Shown here: positions 38,908 through 49,362 of the stretch, in pieces
How positions within the stretch are numbered: position 1 is the first letter of the stretch
How the letters are laid out: the number at the start of each line of letters is the position of its first letter
NCBI GenBank assembly: GCA_965199845.1
Contig: CBDATZ010000024.1
Location: 330,008 to 394,007 of the forward strand
DNA from: Ilyomonas sp965199845
Lineage (GTDB): Bacteria > Bacteroidota > Bacteroidia > Chitinophagales > Chitinophagaceae
Direction of reading: 5' to 3'
DNA: 64,000 bases
Notes under the pieces: model-generated
The model's database searches: none
What the model was told of the DNA's origin: nothing
The model's input: only the letters and a program-made list of their open reading frames with translations
Program-made: the position numbers and the translations under genes

Positions 38908-38919
38908 ATTGAAAGAGAA

Positions 38920-39630
38920 TTACAATTGAATCTTGACAACAGGAGAAAAGATCATGTCTTCAACCCCCGCTATTTTAAGCCCGATCCGGGCATAAACATA
39001 AGCTTGTGTAGGCGTAAGATCGCCGGGAACAGTTACACTTAAACTTATATTGTTCATATCTGTTATAGCAGAACCTGCTAAATCTGTATTGGCAACTTTT
39101 TGGTCGCCATTACCTGAAACGAACTGTGTTTTATTGATGTAAAGACTTACTCTCTCTATGTCCTTCGCATTTGCATCTGTAATGATTTTTTCTGCTTTAC
39201 AGGTAGCCGTTACAGTGCTTCCGCTTCCGGTAATTTGCGGCGTTCTTATCATATAATAAGGCGTAACATCAAGGTCTAATGTCTGATCACCACTCATTGT
39301 AACACTTATAGAATCCGGCGCGCCGGTAGATGTATATTTCCACATGAACGGACCCTGACCATTGGGAATAATCAGTTTATAATCTCCATTGAATAACAAA
39401 GAAGAGTAACTACCATCCTGCGCAAAGCTTTGCGCAATGGGACCAACTTTACCAAAACCGTATTGATACAACTCGTAGGGAACCTGGTTTGTTTCGACCC
39501 CGATGGCTTCGCCCTGATAAACGATGCGACCGCTTAATTTAGCATTGGGTGCACTGTAGTTATCCTTCTCGCATGAGTAGATACCAGCAACAAGTGCCAA
39601 TGCTATTATAAAACTATGTTTACTTTTCAT
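38920..39630 (-). CDS. DUF3823 surface lipoprotein of the SusC/D operon
   Basis: 236 residues from the ATG giving M-K-S-K-H-S-F, with a lipobox ending I-Y-S-C followed by E-K-D. The family start D-N-Y-S-A-P-N-A-K-L-S-G-R-I is visible, followed by a beta-rich body (two Ig-like domains). DUF3823 lipoproteins are typically encoded just after susD and are thought to bind glycan at the cell surface. Here it is the last gene before a strong terminator, 20-odd bases after susD, so the three belong to one message. The ligand is unknown. Confidence 0.82.
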   Translation of the reverse strand: MKSKHSFIIALALVAGIYSCEKDNYSAPNAKLSGRIVYQGEAIGVETNQVPYELYQYGFGKVGPIAQSFAQDGSYSSLLFNGDYKLIIPNGQGPFMWKYTSTGAPDSISVTMSGDQTLDLDVTPYYMIRTPQITGSGSTVTATCKAEKIITDANAKDIERVSLYINKTQFVSGNGDQKVANTDLAGSAITDMNNISLSVTVPGDLTPTQAYVYARIGLKIAGVEDMIFSPVVKIQL

Positions 39631-39652
39631 AATCAAATTTTTAAAACTGAAA

Positions 39653-41608
39653 CTATTGGTTAGGTTGTTTTACAATTTTCGGATTAGCGGCAATAATATT
39701 ATCATCGATACGAGAGTAATAATTACCGAACCTGAATTGATTGGAACCGGTAACCTGTGCCGGAAGCGTTTCTTTAAATATCCACTTTCCGTCGTTAGCC
39801 GTTCCCGGGCTATAAATTTTGTAAGGCCACAAACCCCAGGGTTGTGTGCTTCTTTTGGTAGCTGAACCAATATTGCTAACCAAATCGTTTAGCGAAGTGC
39901 CATTACCATCCCATACAATATGCGCCAGTCTCCAACGCTTCATATCGAAGAAGTAATGACCTTCAAATGCAAGTTCCACACGGCGTTCATGAACAATACG
40001 GTCGAAAGTAATCTGGGCGGGCGTTAATGGAATTGTCAATCCTGCTCTTGCACGTACTTTATTCATATAAGTAGCCGCTAAATCGGGCTGGTTTAATTCA
40101 AAAGCAGCTTCGGCAGCATTCAACAATACTTCTGCATAACGATAACGTACAAACGGCACATCGCTACCTCTTCCTCTTCTTCCAGAACCAACAGTTGGAT
40201 CTAACCATTTGCGGACATAAAAACCTGTTTGTGTTCTCAATTCAAGACCGTTAATCGGACCATCTTTTCCCACAACCTGTACAGCTGTAGATGAACCTGG
40301 CAGAGTTTTTAAGTTACCGGCTTCATCGCTTGTTACTACAGATCCGTCAGCCAATTGATAACCAGCCCAGATATCTACATTTTTACCTTTAAAAAGTCCG
40401 TTTGGAAGTAAAACAGTACCCGCCAGACGTGCATCTCTGCCTTTGAAAATATCAAACATACTATCAGAGCTAGGCACATCGTAGTATATCGGACTTCCAT
40501 CAGCATTTTTTGTAGGCAGCGGCGCATATGTATTATCTAATTTCTCAAATGCTTCTACCAAATTTAACGATGGATCTAAACGTCCCGCATCGCCACCTTC
40601 ATCTGAAATAGAATACGGCTGATCGTTTGTAGTAAATCCATGTGTTTTTCCGGCATTGGCTTTAAAATCTTCAATAAATATGGTTTCCAGATTTACAGTG
40701 CTTTTATCTAAAAATATATTAGCAAAGTTTGTAGATAAATCCGGCGATACCTGATACAACTTATATCCGCCGGCAGCACCTGTTCCACCGTCATCAGCGC
40801 TTAAGATTTCCTTTGCTGCGTTCAGTGCTTTTGTATAATAACTATCAGCTAAGGCTAATGAGATACCTACTTCTCCACCCGGCAACGAAACACCAGGCGT
40901 TCTTTGCTGTCCATATTTGGCTATTGATGCTGCATATAAAGCCGCACGCGATTCCATGGCTAAAGCAGCCGCTTTGGTAGCTCTTGATTTTTCTGAAGGA
41001 TCGCTTGGCAAATCATTTTTAATCTCTTCTGCTTCTTTGATAACAAAATCATAGATGTCAGATTCTTTGGATCTTGGAGATTGCAGATAGACGGCGTCGC
41101 CTTTGTAATCATAAGTCATAGAGCTTAATACAAGAGGCACACCACCCATTCTTTTTACCAATTCAAAATAGTAATTCGCACGAAGAAATCTGCCTTCAGC
41201 AAGAAATCTTTTTTTATCGGCATCTAATAAGGCAGTAGAAGCGCTGTCTCTTTCTATAAAAAGATTCAGATCGCGGATATAACTGTAATCCCATGTTGAC
41301 CAGGAACTATAATCCCAACCAGTTCTTTGCACAATATAATAGCTGCCATTTTCTGATGGAAAACTTTCGCTGAAATCGGCAAAGGTTCTCCAGCCGGCAC
41401 CATCGCTTGGATTGCCGTCTAATCCTGAAAAATCTACCTGCCGGTTATACAAATCACCTAATACGGATAATACCAGCGCCGGATCTGAAAATACTACATC
41501 CTGCGGCAGTACCTGTATCGGTGGTATATCTAAAAAATCGCTGTCTTTTTTACAACCTGCTGTAACAATCAGTACAGCGAGAGTTGCTATGGATAATATC
41601 TTTTTCAT
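39653..41608 (-). CDS. SusD/RagB-family nutrient-binding outer-membrane lipoprotein
   Basis: 651 residues with a lipoprotein leader (V-T-A-G-C, then K-K-D-S-D-F-L-D). SusD hallmarks: an early P-P-I-Q segment, TPR-like helices (F-L-R-A-N-Y-Y-F-E-L at about 140-150; A-T-K-A-A-A-L-A-M-E-S-R-A-A-L), and the C-terminal R-Y-A-E-V-L-L-N-A-A-E-A followed by R-R-V-E-L-A-F-E-G-H-Y-F-D-M-K-R-W. It forms the lid of the SusC transporter and captures the oligosaccharide. It lies about 30 bases after susC. Length is at the upper end for the family, as in plant-cell-wall PULs. Confidence 0.92.
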   Translation of the reverse strand: MKKILSIATLAVLIVTAGCKKDSDFLDIPPIQVLPQDVVFSDPALVLSVLGDLYNRQVDFSGLDGNPSDGAGWRTFADFSESFPSENGSYYIVQRTGWDYSSWSTWDYSYIRDLNLFIERDSASTALLDADKKRFLAEGRFLRANYYFELVKRMGGVPLVLSSMTYDYKGDAVYLQSPRSKESDIYDFVIKEAEEIKNDLPSDPSEKSRATKAAALAMESRAALYAASIAKYGQQRTPGVSLPGGEVGISLALADSYYTKALNAAKEILSADDGGTGAAGGYKLYQVSPDLSTNFANIFLDKSTVNLETIFIEDFKANAGKTHGFTTNDQPYSISDEGGDAGRLDPSLNLVEAFEKLDNTYAPLPTKNADGSPIYYDVPSSDSMFDIFKGRDARLAGTVLLPNGLFKGKNVDIWAGYQLADGSVVTSDEAGNLKTLPGSSTAVQVVGKDGPINGLELRTQTGFYVRKWLDPTVGSGRRGRGSDVPFVRYRYAEVLLNAAEAAFELNQPDLAATYMNKVRARAGLTIPLTPAQITFDRIVHERRVELAFEGHYFFDMKRWRLAHIVWDGNGTSLNDLVSNIGSATKRSTQPWGLWPYKIYSPGTANDGKWIFKETLPAQVTGSNQFRFGNYYSRIDDNIIAANPKIVKQPNQ

Positions 41609-41636
41609 TACAATAATTTGGAAGTCATGAATTCAT

Positions 41637-44600
41637 TTAGAAAGAAAGATTAACGCCTACATTAAGAACCTTGCTTTGTGGAAACTGAAGACCATTATCA
41701 TCAATCGTTTCCGGATCAACATTATATTGTTTCAGGTTATCAATTGAAAACAAATTGTAAGCATTCAAATAAAATCTTGCTCTCTGAATTTTTGCTACTC
41801 GTAAAAGTTTGGTCGGAATTGTATAACCCAATTCAATGGTTCTGGCGCGCAGTTGTTTTACATTATGTAACCAGAAAGTTGAATTATGATTATAATCCAC
41901 ATGACCAGTTCCTATATTGTACCTGTTAGCCGGATATTTACCGGGAACCCAGGCGCTGTTTACATCGAAAATGTCTTCTCTGTGCCAGCTGTCTTCAAAT
42001 ATAGAATTCAGATTACCATTGTTTTGGAAAGCCCATCTTTGTTCCCAGTTTTGAAACCACGTATAACCTGCGGCGCCTGAGAAATCAGCATGAAAATCGA
42101 AGCCTTTATATGCGGCACCAATCGTAAATCCAAAATTGATATTTGGTTGCTGACCATAGCCGTAACCAATCGGGCGGTCGTCATAACCATCAATTTTACC
42201 ATCGCCATTCTGATCTTTGTAAATCAGGTCGCCGGGAATCAAGGTTTTATTTCCCTGTCCGTCAATGTTTACATTGTAATCTCTGATTTCATCGAAAGAT
42301 TTAAACTGACCTGTTACTTCATAACCCCATTCTATACGTGAATACCTGTTTTCGCTTGAGTTGCGATACTGATCCCATGAGTTAAAGAAAAGAGGATTGT
42401 ATGAATGCAGGAATTTAGAACGTGTATAAGATACGTTGCCTCCTACATTAAACAGAAACTGGCCAATTTTACCATTGTAGGCTAACGACAATTCTTCGCC
42501 ATACTGAGCATCGCTGTTTATATTTTCCTGCGGCAAACTGTAACCGATTTCAACAGGAATTAAAACATCATTTTTATTACCTACCAGACCGCTACGCTTT
42601 CTGTAGAAATAATCAATGGTACCGGTAAGTTTTCCTCTTAAGAAACTAAAGTCTGCACCGACGTCGGTAATCTTACTGGTAGACCATGAAATTCTGGTAG
42701 TAGCAATTCCTTTATCTCTTGATACAATAATTGCATTTCCATCTATAATAGCTGTACCCTGGTTATAGTTGTATCCTTCGAGATACGCATAAGGAGTTAC
42801 AATAGGAACATTAACATCGTTTGCACTTCTGTCGTCTCCTAATTCGCCATAAGAAGCTCTGAATTTAAGATCGGTTAAGATGTCTGTTTTGTTGTTCAGG
42901 AGCTTTTTAAACCAGGATTCTTCTGTAATTCTCCAACCACCGGATACACCTGGAAAATAACCTACCCGATAACCCGGTGCAAACAGGTAAGAAGCATCGC
43001 GCCTGGCAGATAATTCTACGAAATAGCGGTTTGCGTAGCTATAGCTGACACGTCCGATATAACCAATACGGCTTTGTTTGTCATCGCTATCCTGGTATTG
43101 GTCCATAGTAGGAAAATAGATCAATGGCAGATTGTTAGAAACAGGAGATGCATGCAGCCAGTTTCTTAAGCGTTCGTTCGTTAATCTTTCAGCAACTACA
43201 GTAGCGCCAATCGTATGTTGTCCGAATGTACCGTTGTAGTTTGCCTGAAGCTGACCGGTTGTATTGATTTGTTTAATCTGCTCTCTGTCTCTCCACGGAT
43301 TGGTACTACCGCCTGTAGCTCTGTATTCTTCAGGTGCCGTAGCTGTAGCCGGGAAATATGTATAGGCTTTGTAAGTATATTCCTGGTTGTTTTCCAGATA
43401 ATCAGCTATATAATAAGAATATAAACCTCTTACCGTAAGACCTTTTACGCCAGGTATATCAAAGTCTGCATGAAAATTAGTTTGCAAAACACGCCAGTTA
43501 CTGGTAAACTGACCGGAAAGTTTTTCGCTTAAGAATGCGTAGTTCGATTCCAGATGCGGTCCTAAATCATTTAAGTATAAAGGATTGTCGTTTGCATACG
43601 GTCTTTCAAGCGGCGTATTTCTTAATACAGCCAGACGGGCTAAGAAATAATCGTCGCCACCAGGAACGCCGGGATTTTCTCTTTTTTCAATACGACCGTT
43701 GATGTCGGCACCTACCCGTAACCCATTGGTTAATTTAGCTGTAATATTCGACTGAATATTTGTACGGTTGAATTTATACTCACTACCTAAATTTGAATTT
43801 TGATAAAGATTGGTAGCTGATACATAATAGTTTACTTTATCAGAACCACCATTGATATTGATGTTCACCGAATTTTGCGGAGCCGGTTTAGCTAACACAT
43901 AACTTCTCCAGTCAAAACTTTTAGCATCTTTTGTCGCATCAAGTTGGTCTTGTGTAATGTTGGTACGTTTAGTTGGGTCAGGATTAAATATGTTACTGTT
44001 TACCTGCGCTGCCGCAACAGCATTTAAGTAATCATACGAATTGGTAAGCACTGTTGGAAAACGGAAAAAGGTTTGCCAGCCTGCATACGCATCTACGCTT
44101 ACGTTGTTTCTTCCGGATGCGCCTCTTTTCGTTGTAACTACCACAACACCATTGGCAGCGCGCACACCATAAATAGCAGCAGAAGCATCTTTCAATACAG
44201 AAATACTTTCAATATCATTCGGAGCCAGGTTATTAAACTGTCCTTCGTCTTGCTGAATACCATCTATTACATATAATGGCGTTCCCATATTACGTATTTG
44301 TATGGTAGCGCCGGCACCCGGACGACCATCTCCCTGGCGGAACGTAACGCCGGGAAGTTTACCGGCTAACCCGGTACTTACCGTAGCACCACCATGCACA
44401 CGGTCTATATCTTTACTGGTAATAGTAGAAATAGCACCGGTTATCGCTTCCTTCTTTTTTGAACCATAACCAATTACGACTACATCATTTTAAACCGGAA
44501 GCGTCCGGCGTCATGGTAATTTCATAATTGGAAGAACCATTAAGAGGTTGCGTAATATTCTTCATACCCACATAGCTGAAGACAAGATTTTTGTCTTTTG

Positions 44601-44859
44601 GCGATACTTTGATAGAAAAGAATCCCTGGTCGTCTGTAAGCACATTTCTTTTCGATTCATCTGTACTTACCGTAACACCGGCTAATATCTTGGTAGAAGA
44701 ATCTGTAACTGAACCGGTTACAGCTACATCCTGTGCTTTCGTTAAAAACGGCAGGAAAAAAATAAGTAAAAAAAGCAGTGGCTTGGGAGGAAGGTACTGC
44801 CTCCTGACAGGTAAAGAGAGATGACTCATACCTGAACCTTTTGACAAGCAAATGTTCAT
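41637..44859 (-). pseudogene. SusC/RagA TonB-dependent transporter, interrupted by a one-base frameshift
   Basis: Two frames belong to one transporter of about 1073 residues. The first (44859-44485) gives the leader (L-P-F-L-T-K-A-Q) and the carboxypeptidase-like domain (V-T-G-S-V-T-D-S-S-T-K-I-L-A-G-V-T-V). It ends at a TGA just after A-S-G-L-K. Deleting one base in the run of four at 44488-44491 joins it to N-D-V-V-V-I-G-Y-G, the SusC TonB-plug start, then the plug (G-V-V-V-V-T-T-K-R-G) and the 22-strand barrel ending V-N-L-S-F. The rest is intact. A plus-one shift would be needed, so a classical minus-one slip does not explain it. Real inactivation or sequence error are the options. Confidence 0.85.
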
Positions 44860-44928
44860 AACGGAAGTTTTGTTTTGAGTGTGATAATTAAAAAATTGTT
44901 CGAATACTGATTGCTTTAAAAAATTGAT

Positions 44929-46089
44929 TTATGATATAATTTTTGTTCCTTCTTCTATATGTGTGATGTATGGTTTTACATCCAGCCCGACAGATGATTT
45001 ATAAGCTTTGGTAATACCTGCGATTAGCGTATCTACGGCTTCTTCCTTTACCAGATTGATTGTGCATCCGCCAAAGCCACCGCCCATCATACGGGCTCCC
45101 AATACATCTTTATTTCCTCTTACCTGGTCAACTAAAAAATCAAGCTCGGGGCAACTCACTTCATATTTTTTGCTTAACCCGTTATGAGATTCAAACATCT
45201 TCTTTCCAAATGCCTGCATATCGCCTTCTTCAAGATAACGACAAGCTGTAATAAGACGCTCGTTTTCTTCCAATACATAACTGCATCTTCTATATACCAG
45301 TTCATTATAGGGAAGCACATATTTATCAAGCATTTCCTTAGTTACATCACGTAAAGTTTTTACTGGATGATGTTGTTTTACCATTGCCACACCTTCTTCG
45401 CACTGCTGACGGCGCACATTGTATTCAGTTGTATTTAATGAATGTTTTACATTACTGTCTAATAATAAAATAACAAATCCGTCCATATCAAACGGCTCAT
45501 ATTCATATTCCAGAGAGCGGCAATCAAGTTTGATAACGTTGTTCTTTTTACCAAACATACTGGCGAACATATCCATGATGCCGCACATTAAACGCGGATA
45601 AGTATGCTCTGCTTTCTGAGATATTTTTACCATCATCATTTTATCAATGTCGGTACTTTCTATTTCGTTCAATGCCATTACCACAGCATTCTCTACTGCG
45701 GCAGACGAAGACAAACCGGCACCAATTGGAACATCAGCGGTCAGCGCCGCATCAAAGCCTTTGGAGAGCCAGCCTTTTTGCCTGAACTGATCTGCCACGC
45801 CAAGTATATAATTCGGCCATGATTTCTCTGTTCTCTGAAAGTCCTGTATGTTACCGGAATAGGTATCATGCAGGTCAATAGAAGTCAGGTGTATCTGCTC
45901 GTCTTCTCTTGGCGTTAAGGCTAAATAAGCAGCTTTGTCAATGGCTGCCGGCAATACAAAACCTTCGTTATAATCGGTATGTTCGCCTATCAAATTAATT
46001 CTGCCCGGAGAACGAACCACAATGGTTGTATCGTGAATAAATTCTCTCAGCTTTCCGCTCATTATCTTATCACTAACAGCAGTTGACAT
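44929..46089 (-). CDS. galK: Galactokinase
   Basis: 386 residues of the GHMP kinase family. Galactose-binding signature: P-G-R-I-N-L-I-G-E-H-T-D-Y-N-E-G (about 29-44). ATP-binding loop: P-I-G-A-G-L-S-S-S-A-A-V-E-N (about 120-133). C-terminal motif: M-G-G-G-F-G-G-C-T-I-N-L (about 340-351). It phosphorylates alpha-D-galactose at C1. It lies inside the PUL, 7 bases after the repaired stop of the GH5-like gene and 70 bases before susC. Its presence says the polysaccharide yields galactose. No other Leloir gene is in the window. Confidence 0.93.
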   Translation of the reverse strand: MSTAVSDKIMSGKLREFIHDTTIVVRSPGRINLIGEHTDYNEGFVLPAAIDKAAYLALTPREDEQIHLTSIDLHDTYSGNIQDFQRTEKSWPNYILGVADQFRQKGWLSKGFDAALTADVPIGAGLSSSAAVENAVVMALNEIESTDIDKMMMVKISQKAEHTYPRLMCGIMDMFASMFGKKNNVIKLDCRSLEYEYEPFDMDGFVILLLDSNVKHSLNTTEYNVRRQQCEEGVAMVKQHHPVKTLRDVTKEMLDKYVLPYNELVYRRCSYVLEENERLITACRYLEEGDMQAFGKKMFESHNGLSKKYEVSCPELDFLVDQVRGNKDVLGARMMGGGFGGCTINLVKEEAVDTLIAGITKAYKSSVGLDVKPYITHIEEGTKIIS

Positions 46090-46096
46090 GTTTTTT

Positions 46097-47162
46097 TTAT
46101 TGTTTTTGGGTTAAGGATTTAATGAGTGCGGCTTCATCTTCTTTATATGGTGTACCGTCTTTTCTAAAAAATTTCATGAAACCAAAGTTTCGGCTCTTCA
46201 CCACCCGGCATAGGCGCATCCCAGGCATACATTGTGTTTGTTTTACCAGCTACCAAACCCCAGTTGATAGCCGCTACATTTTCTTTTTTCAGCATCGGCA
46301 TTACGGTAGCAAATGTGCTGTTGCGCGGCCGTGCCATATATTCGGTACAAAGCAACGGGCGATCATATTTCCGTAATGAATCAATGGTTTTCTGGTGAGA
46401 TTCTACCGGGCTATAATCATGATAAGTAATGACATCTGAATTCTTTAATTGAAACGTATTTAATTCACTTAAATCTTTATTCCAGATACCGGCGGAAAGT
46501 GGTTGCGAAGGATTGATTTGTCGTCCCCAAACAAACGTTTTTGCAAGCAAAGGCAAGCTCTTATTTCCATGACCTGTATTGCCGGGTTCGTTATATAAAT
46601 CCCACAACAAAATACGCTTGTCATCTTTAAACGTTGTCAATACATCTTTCACATACATTTCAAGTGTATCTACGAGCTTTGGCTCATCAAAATATAATTT
46701 TCCGGGGTCGCGTATCCAGCCTGAATTATGAATGCCCGTCTTTGGTTCCGGCTGTTTACCGGCATGATAATATTCGTTCCAGCAATCATCAAAAAACACA
46801 AACATCGTGGTAATGCCATGCCTGTCTGAAATAGATAAATACTGATTCATTCTATCTTTAAAACCTTGCTTATCTACCTGCCAGGCAAGATGATGCAAAA
46901 ACACACGCATACAGTTTAAACCAATGGATTCTGCATAGCCCAATTCTTTGTCAATGGTAGCTGTATCAAACGTTTCAGCCTGCCACATTTCGAGCTGATT
47001 AATAGCGGTGCTGGGAATAAAATCGCAACCACGCAACCAGCCTTTTGTGCTGTACCATTCATTAGCTTTTTCTTTTGTCCAGACTGATCTTTCTTTCTGC
47101 GCATTGGATACCGTAGCAAGGAAAAAAAACAGGAGTACAAGCAAGCAATTAATTTTCTTCAT
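46097..47162 (-). pseudogene. GH5-like secreted glycosidase with a frameshift near the 3' end
   Basis: Signal peptide ending S-N-A-Q and a TIM barrel with the clan GH-A pair: acid/base Glu192 in D-L-Y-N-E-P-G and nucleophile Glu274 in L-C-T-E-Y-M. The frame stops at a TAG (46164-46166) after W-F-H-E-I-F. The stop is made by a run of six A on the plus strand (46166-46171). With five, translation continues R-K-D-G-T-P-Y-K-E-D-E-A-A-L-I-K and ends at the TAA 46097-46099, 7 bases before galK, which is the ending usual for this group. The shortened protein keeps both catalytic Glu and may still fold. Substrate unknown. Confidence 0.8.
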
Positions 47163-47221
47163 TCCTTATTTTTTATAGTCTGTAAAATGCAGCTTTTTGC
47201 TGCTTCACTTATAAAATATTT

Positions 47222-49297
47222 TTAATTTTTAATTACCGGAAAAGACGAGATACGCAATCGGGCTGCGCCCATTGGTATCAGTATAATATCATCTTCTTTG
47301 GTGGCTACATTTACAGGGCTTGGCGGCAACGTATCGCACAAACCATATTTGTCAATTTTCCAGTCAGGAATTTGTTTGCCTTTGGCTTTAATTTCTATTG
47401 GAACATTTTGTTGCGTAAATGGAAAATCATCCTTCGGCCAAGTCTTTTTTACCACTTCAAAAGAAGAAGCCGTATCCTTGTTTAAAACCAAACCATAATT
47501 CCAGCTACTCGCGGGATAAATTTCATAAGACGGCCATTTGCTTTCGTCAACATTTGCCTGCCATTTGCTATCACCGATTGCGGACGCTTTGCTGTCCATT
47601 TTTTTATAATCTTCTTTGATTTGCAATGAATAGGTAAGCGGACCATAATTTACGCTGACACTGTTCTTATTGGCTTGCCATTTTCTTACCGATATATGCA
47701 TCGGAAGTTCTAATTCAACAACGTCTTTGCCACGCCAGTTTTGTTCAATACGTGTATAAGTACCAGGCTTATTGTCGTTGTCTTGTAAGGCACCGTTTAC
47801 ATATACTTTCGCGCCGTTGCACCAGGAAGGGATTCTTATATAAAAAGGAAACGTAACCTCTTTTGAAGTGGTTATTGTAAACTGTATTTTTTCATCAAAA
47901 GGATAATTGGTTTCTTCTTTAATTGTAACCGCATTTCCTTTTGCCACTTTAGCTGTAATCGTTGAGGAACTGTATAACATAGCTGCCAAACCATTATCGG
48001 GCGAAGCCATAAAAAGATACTCGGCATAATATGGCCAACCTTGTGCATGATTGTGCTGGCAACAACGGCTGCTGAACGGATTCATCATTAAAAAAGGTCC
48101 ATCGTTTTGTATGCCGGGACTATGATTTTTGCTATCGCTGATAACCATGTTTGGTGCCGTTAAATAGCGCAACGATTTGAAGTCGGGCATTACCGCTGTC
48201 GGATATGTATTGAAAGCTACATCTTCGCAGTTCTCAGCCCACAGCGGATCGCCGGTAATGCCACTTAAAATTTCATCGCTTGCCATTTGTTCTACCATAC
48301 CACAAGTCTCTACTGCCTGCCGCGGATCGGTATAACCTTGCCGTGCATTTTCGTCGGCGCCAAACATGCCGCCGGGCACTTGTCCGTATATATTTCTTAC
48401 CAGTTTAAAATCGTTATACGTTGCCTGTAAATGATCTTCATTTTTGGTTTGCATATAATACGTTGCCGGCTCGCGAAAACACTCCGCAATATTTACATTA
48501 TGCCAGTTGGGAAGATTGTCTTTTTGCATCCAGTTGGCTGTATTATTATGTATTTTTTCTGCTAAGGTTAATAGTTCTTTTTTACCCGTGATATTGTATA
48601 ACCAGTAAATGCTGTACAAGTTATCACCGCCACGACTATTCTCCCAATAAATCTCTAACAGTTTATCATCGGGCAGTTTCGCTTCCCAGTCAAAATATTT
48701 ATCCATGAAAGAAAGCACACGTTTATCGCCGCTGTATTCATAATACGATTGCATGCACCAAAGCATCAGCATGTTTGGCCATAAATCGGGTGTTTGTCCT
48801 TTGTTATCCTGGTGTTCATTTTCTTTAATTGCGGGTCCAAAATAGCCATCCGGCCGTTGGCTCATAAAAGCCTTATTCAGCCAGCGTTTGGTTTCAGCAA
48901 TAATGGCTGTATCGTGCAATTGATAACCTAAGTTTCCATAACCTTTTAACCAATACGGAACTTCTTCCCAGCCATGATCGCCGGTTCCATTTCCGCTATA
49001 CCAGGCATTGTTGTTCTTATCAAGCCAGGCGCTGATTTCACCCAAATGACCCGTTAAACCATCGCGTTGCAGTTCGAGGTATTTTTTTACCCAGCCTTGG
49101 GCATGTATAGTACCAACCGGAAGTTTAATAAAAGAGAGTGGCTGCAACGGCGCTTTATTACCTGTATAATTTTGATTGGTTACAGATAAATCAGGCCGGG
49201 CTACCGTGGTCACTTTTATCGCAGCATCATATCGCCAGCTTATAATAGCCAACAGTGAAAAAACCAGCAATACAACAAGCGAAGTAGATTTACTCAT
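47222..49297 (-). CDS. GH127/GH146-type beta-L-arabinofuranosidase (DUF1680)
   Basis: 691 residues with an N-terminal membrane/leader segment (L-V-V-L-L-V-F-S-L-L-A-I). The (alpha/alpha)6 barrel has Glu330-Thr-Cys332 (E-T-C-G-M) and Cys412-Cys413 (R-C-C-Q-H-N). These match the zinc-binding Glu/Cys/Cys/Cys set and the Cys nucleophile known from the GH127 enzyme HypBA1 (E338, C340, C417, C418). The enzyme should release beta-L-arabinofuranose from plant glycans. It is the first gene after lacI on this strand, about 65 bases from it, and has a putative LacI operator just upstream. Confidence 0.85.
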   Translation of the reverse strand: MSKSTSLVVLLVFSLLAIISWRYDAAIKVTTVARPDLSVTNQNYTGNKAPLQPLSFIKLPVGTIHAQGWVKKYLELQRDGLTGHLGEISAWLDKNNNAWYSGNGTGDHGWEEVPYWLKGYGNLGYQLHDTAIIAETKRWLNKAFMSQRPDGYFGPAIKENEHQDNKGQTPDLWPNMLMLWCMQSYYEYSGDKRVLSFMDKYFDWEAKLPDDKLLEIYWENSRGGDNLYSIYWLYNITGKKELLTLAEKIHNNTANWMQKDNLPNWHNVNIAECFREPATYYMQTKNEDHLQATYNDFKLVRNIYGQVPGGMFGADENARQGYTDPRQAVETCGMVEQMASDEILSGITGDPLWAENCEDVAFNTYPTAVMPDFKSLRYLTAPNMVISDSKNHSPGIQNDGPFLMMNPFSSRCCQHNHAQGWPYYAEYLFMASPDNGLAAMLYSSSTITAKVAKGNAVTIKEETNYPFDEKIQFTITTSKEVTFPFYIRIPSWCNGAKVYVNGALQDNDNKPGTYTRIEQNWRGKDVVELELPMHISVRKWQANKNSVSVNYGPLTYSLQIKEDYKKMDSKASAIGDSKWQANVDESKWPSYEIYPASSWNYGLVLNKDTASSFEVVKKTWPKDDFPFTQQNVPIEIKAKGKQIPDWKIDKYGLCDTLPPSPVNVATKEDDIILIPMGAARLRISSFPVIKN

Positions 49298-49317
49298 AAG
49301 GTATTGGTAAATTCAAA

Positions 49318-49329
49318 GTAATCGTTTGC
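49318..49329 (-). promoter_or_regulatory. Putative LacI-family operator upstream of the GH127 gene
   Basis: On the minus strand the site reads TTTGTGCAAACGATTAC; its core GCAAACGATTAC is an imperfect dyad of the LacI type. It lies 21-32 bases before the GH127 ATG. A sister site with the same core and the same TTTGTG flank precedes lacI itself. Confidence 0.6.
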
Positions 49330-49362
49330 ACAAATTTTTTAAATAAAAAGAACAAACCCGCT

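Noticed and set aside
44485..44500. Programmed minus-one ribosomal frameshift in susC
   Set aside because: The needed shift is plus-one (skip one A in TTA-AAA-TGA), and no matching slippery heptamer or downstream structure is seen.
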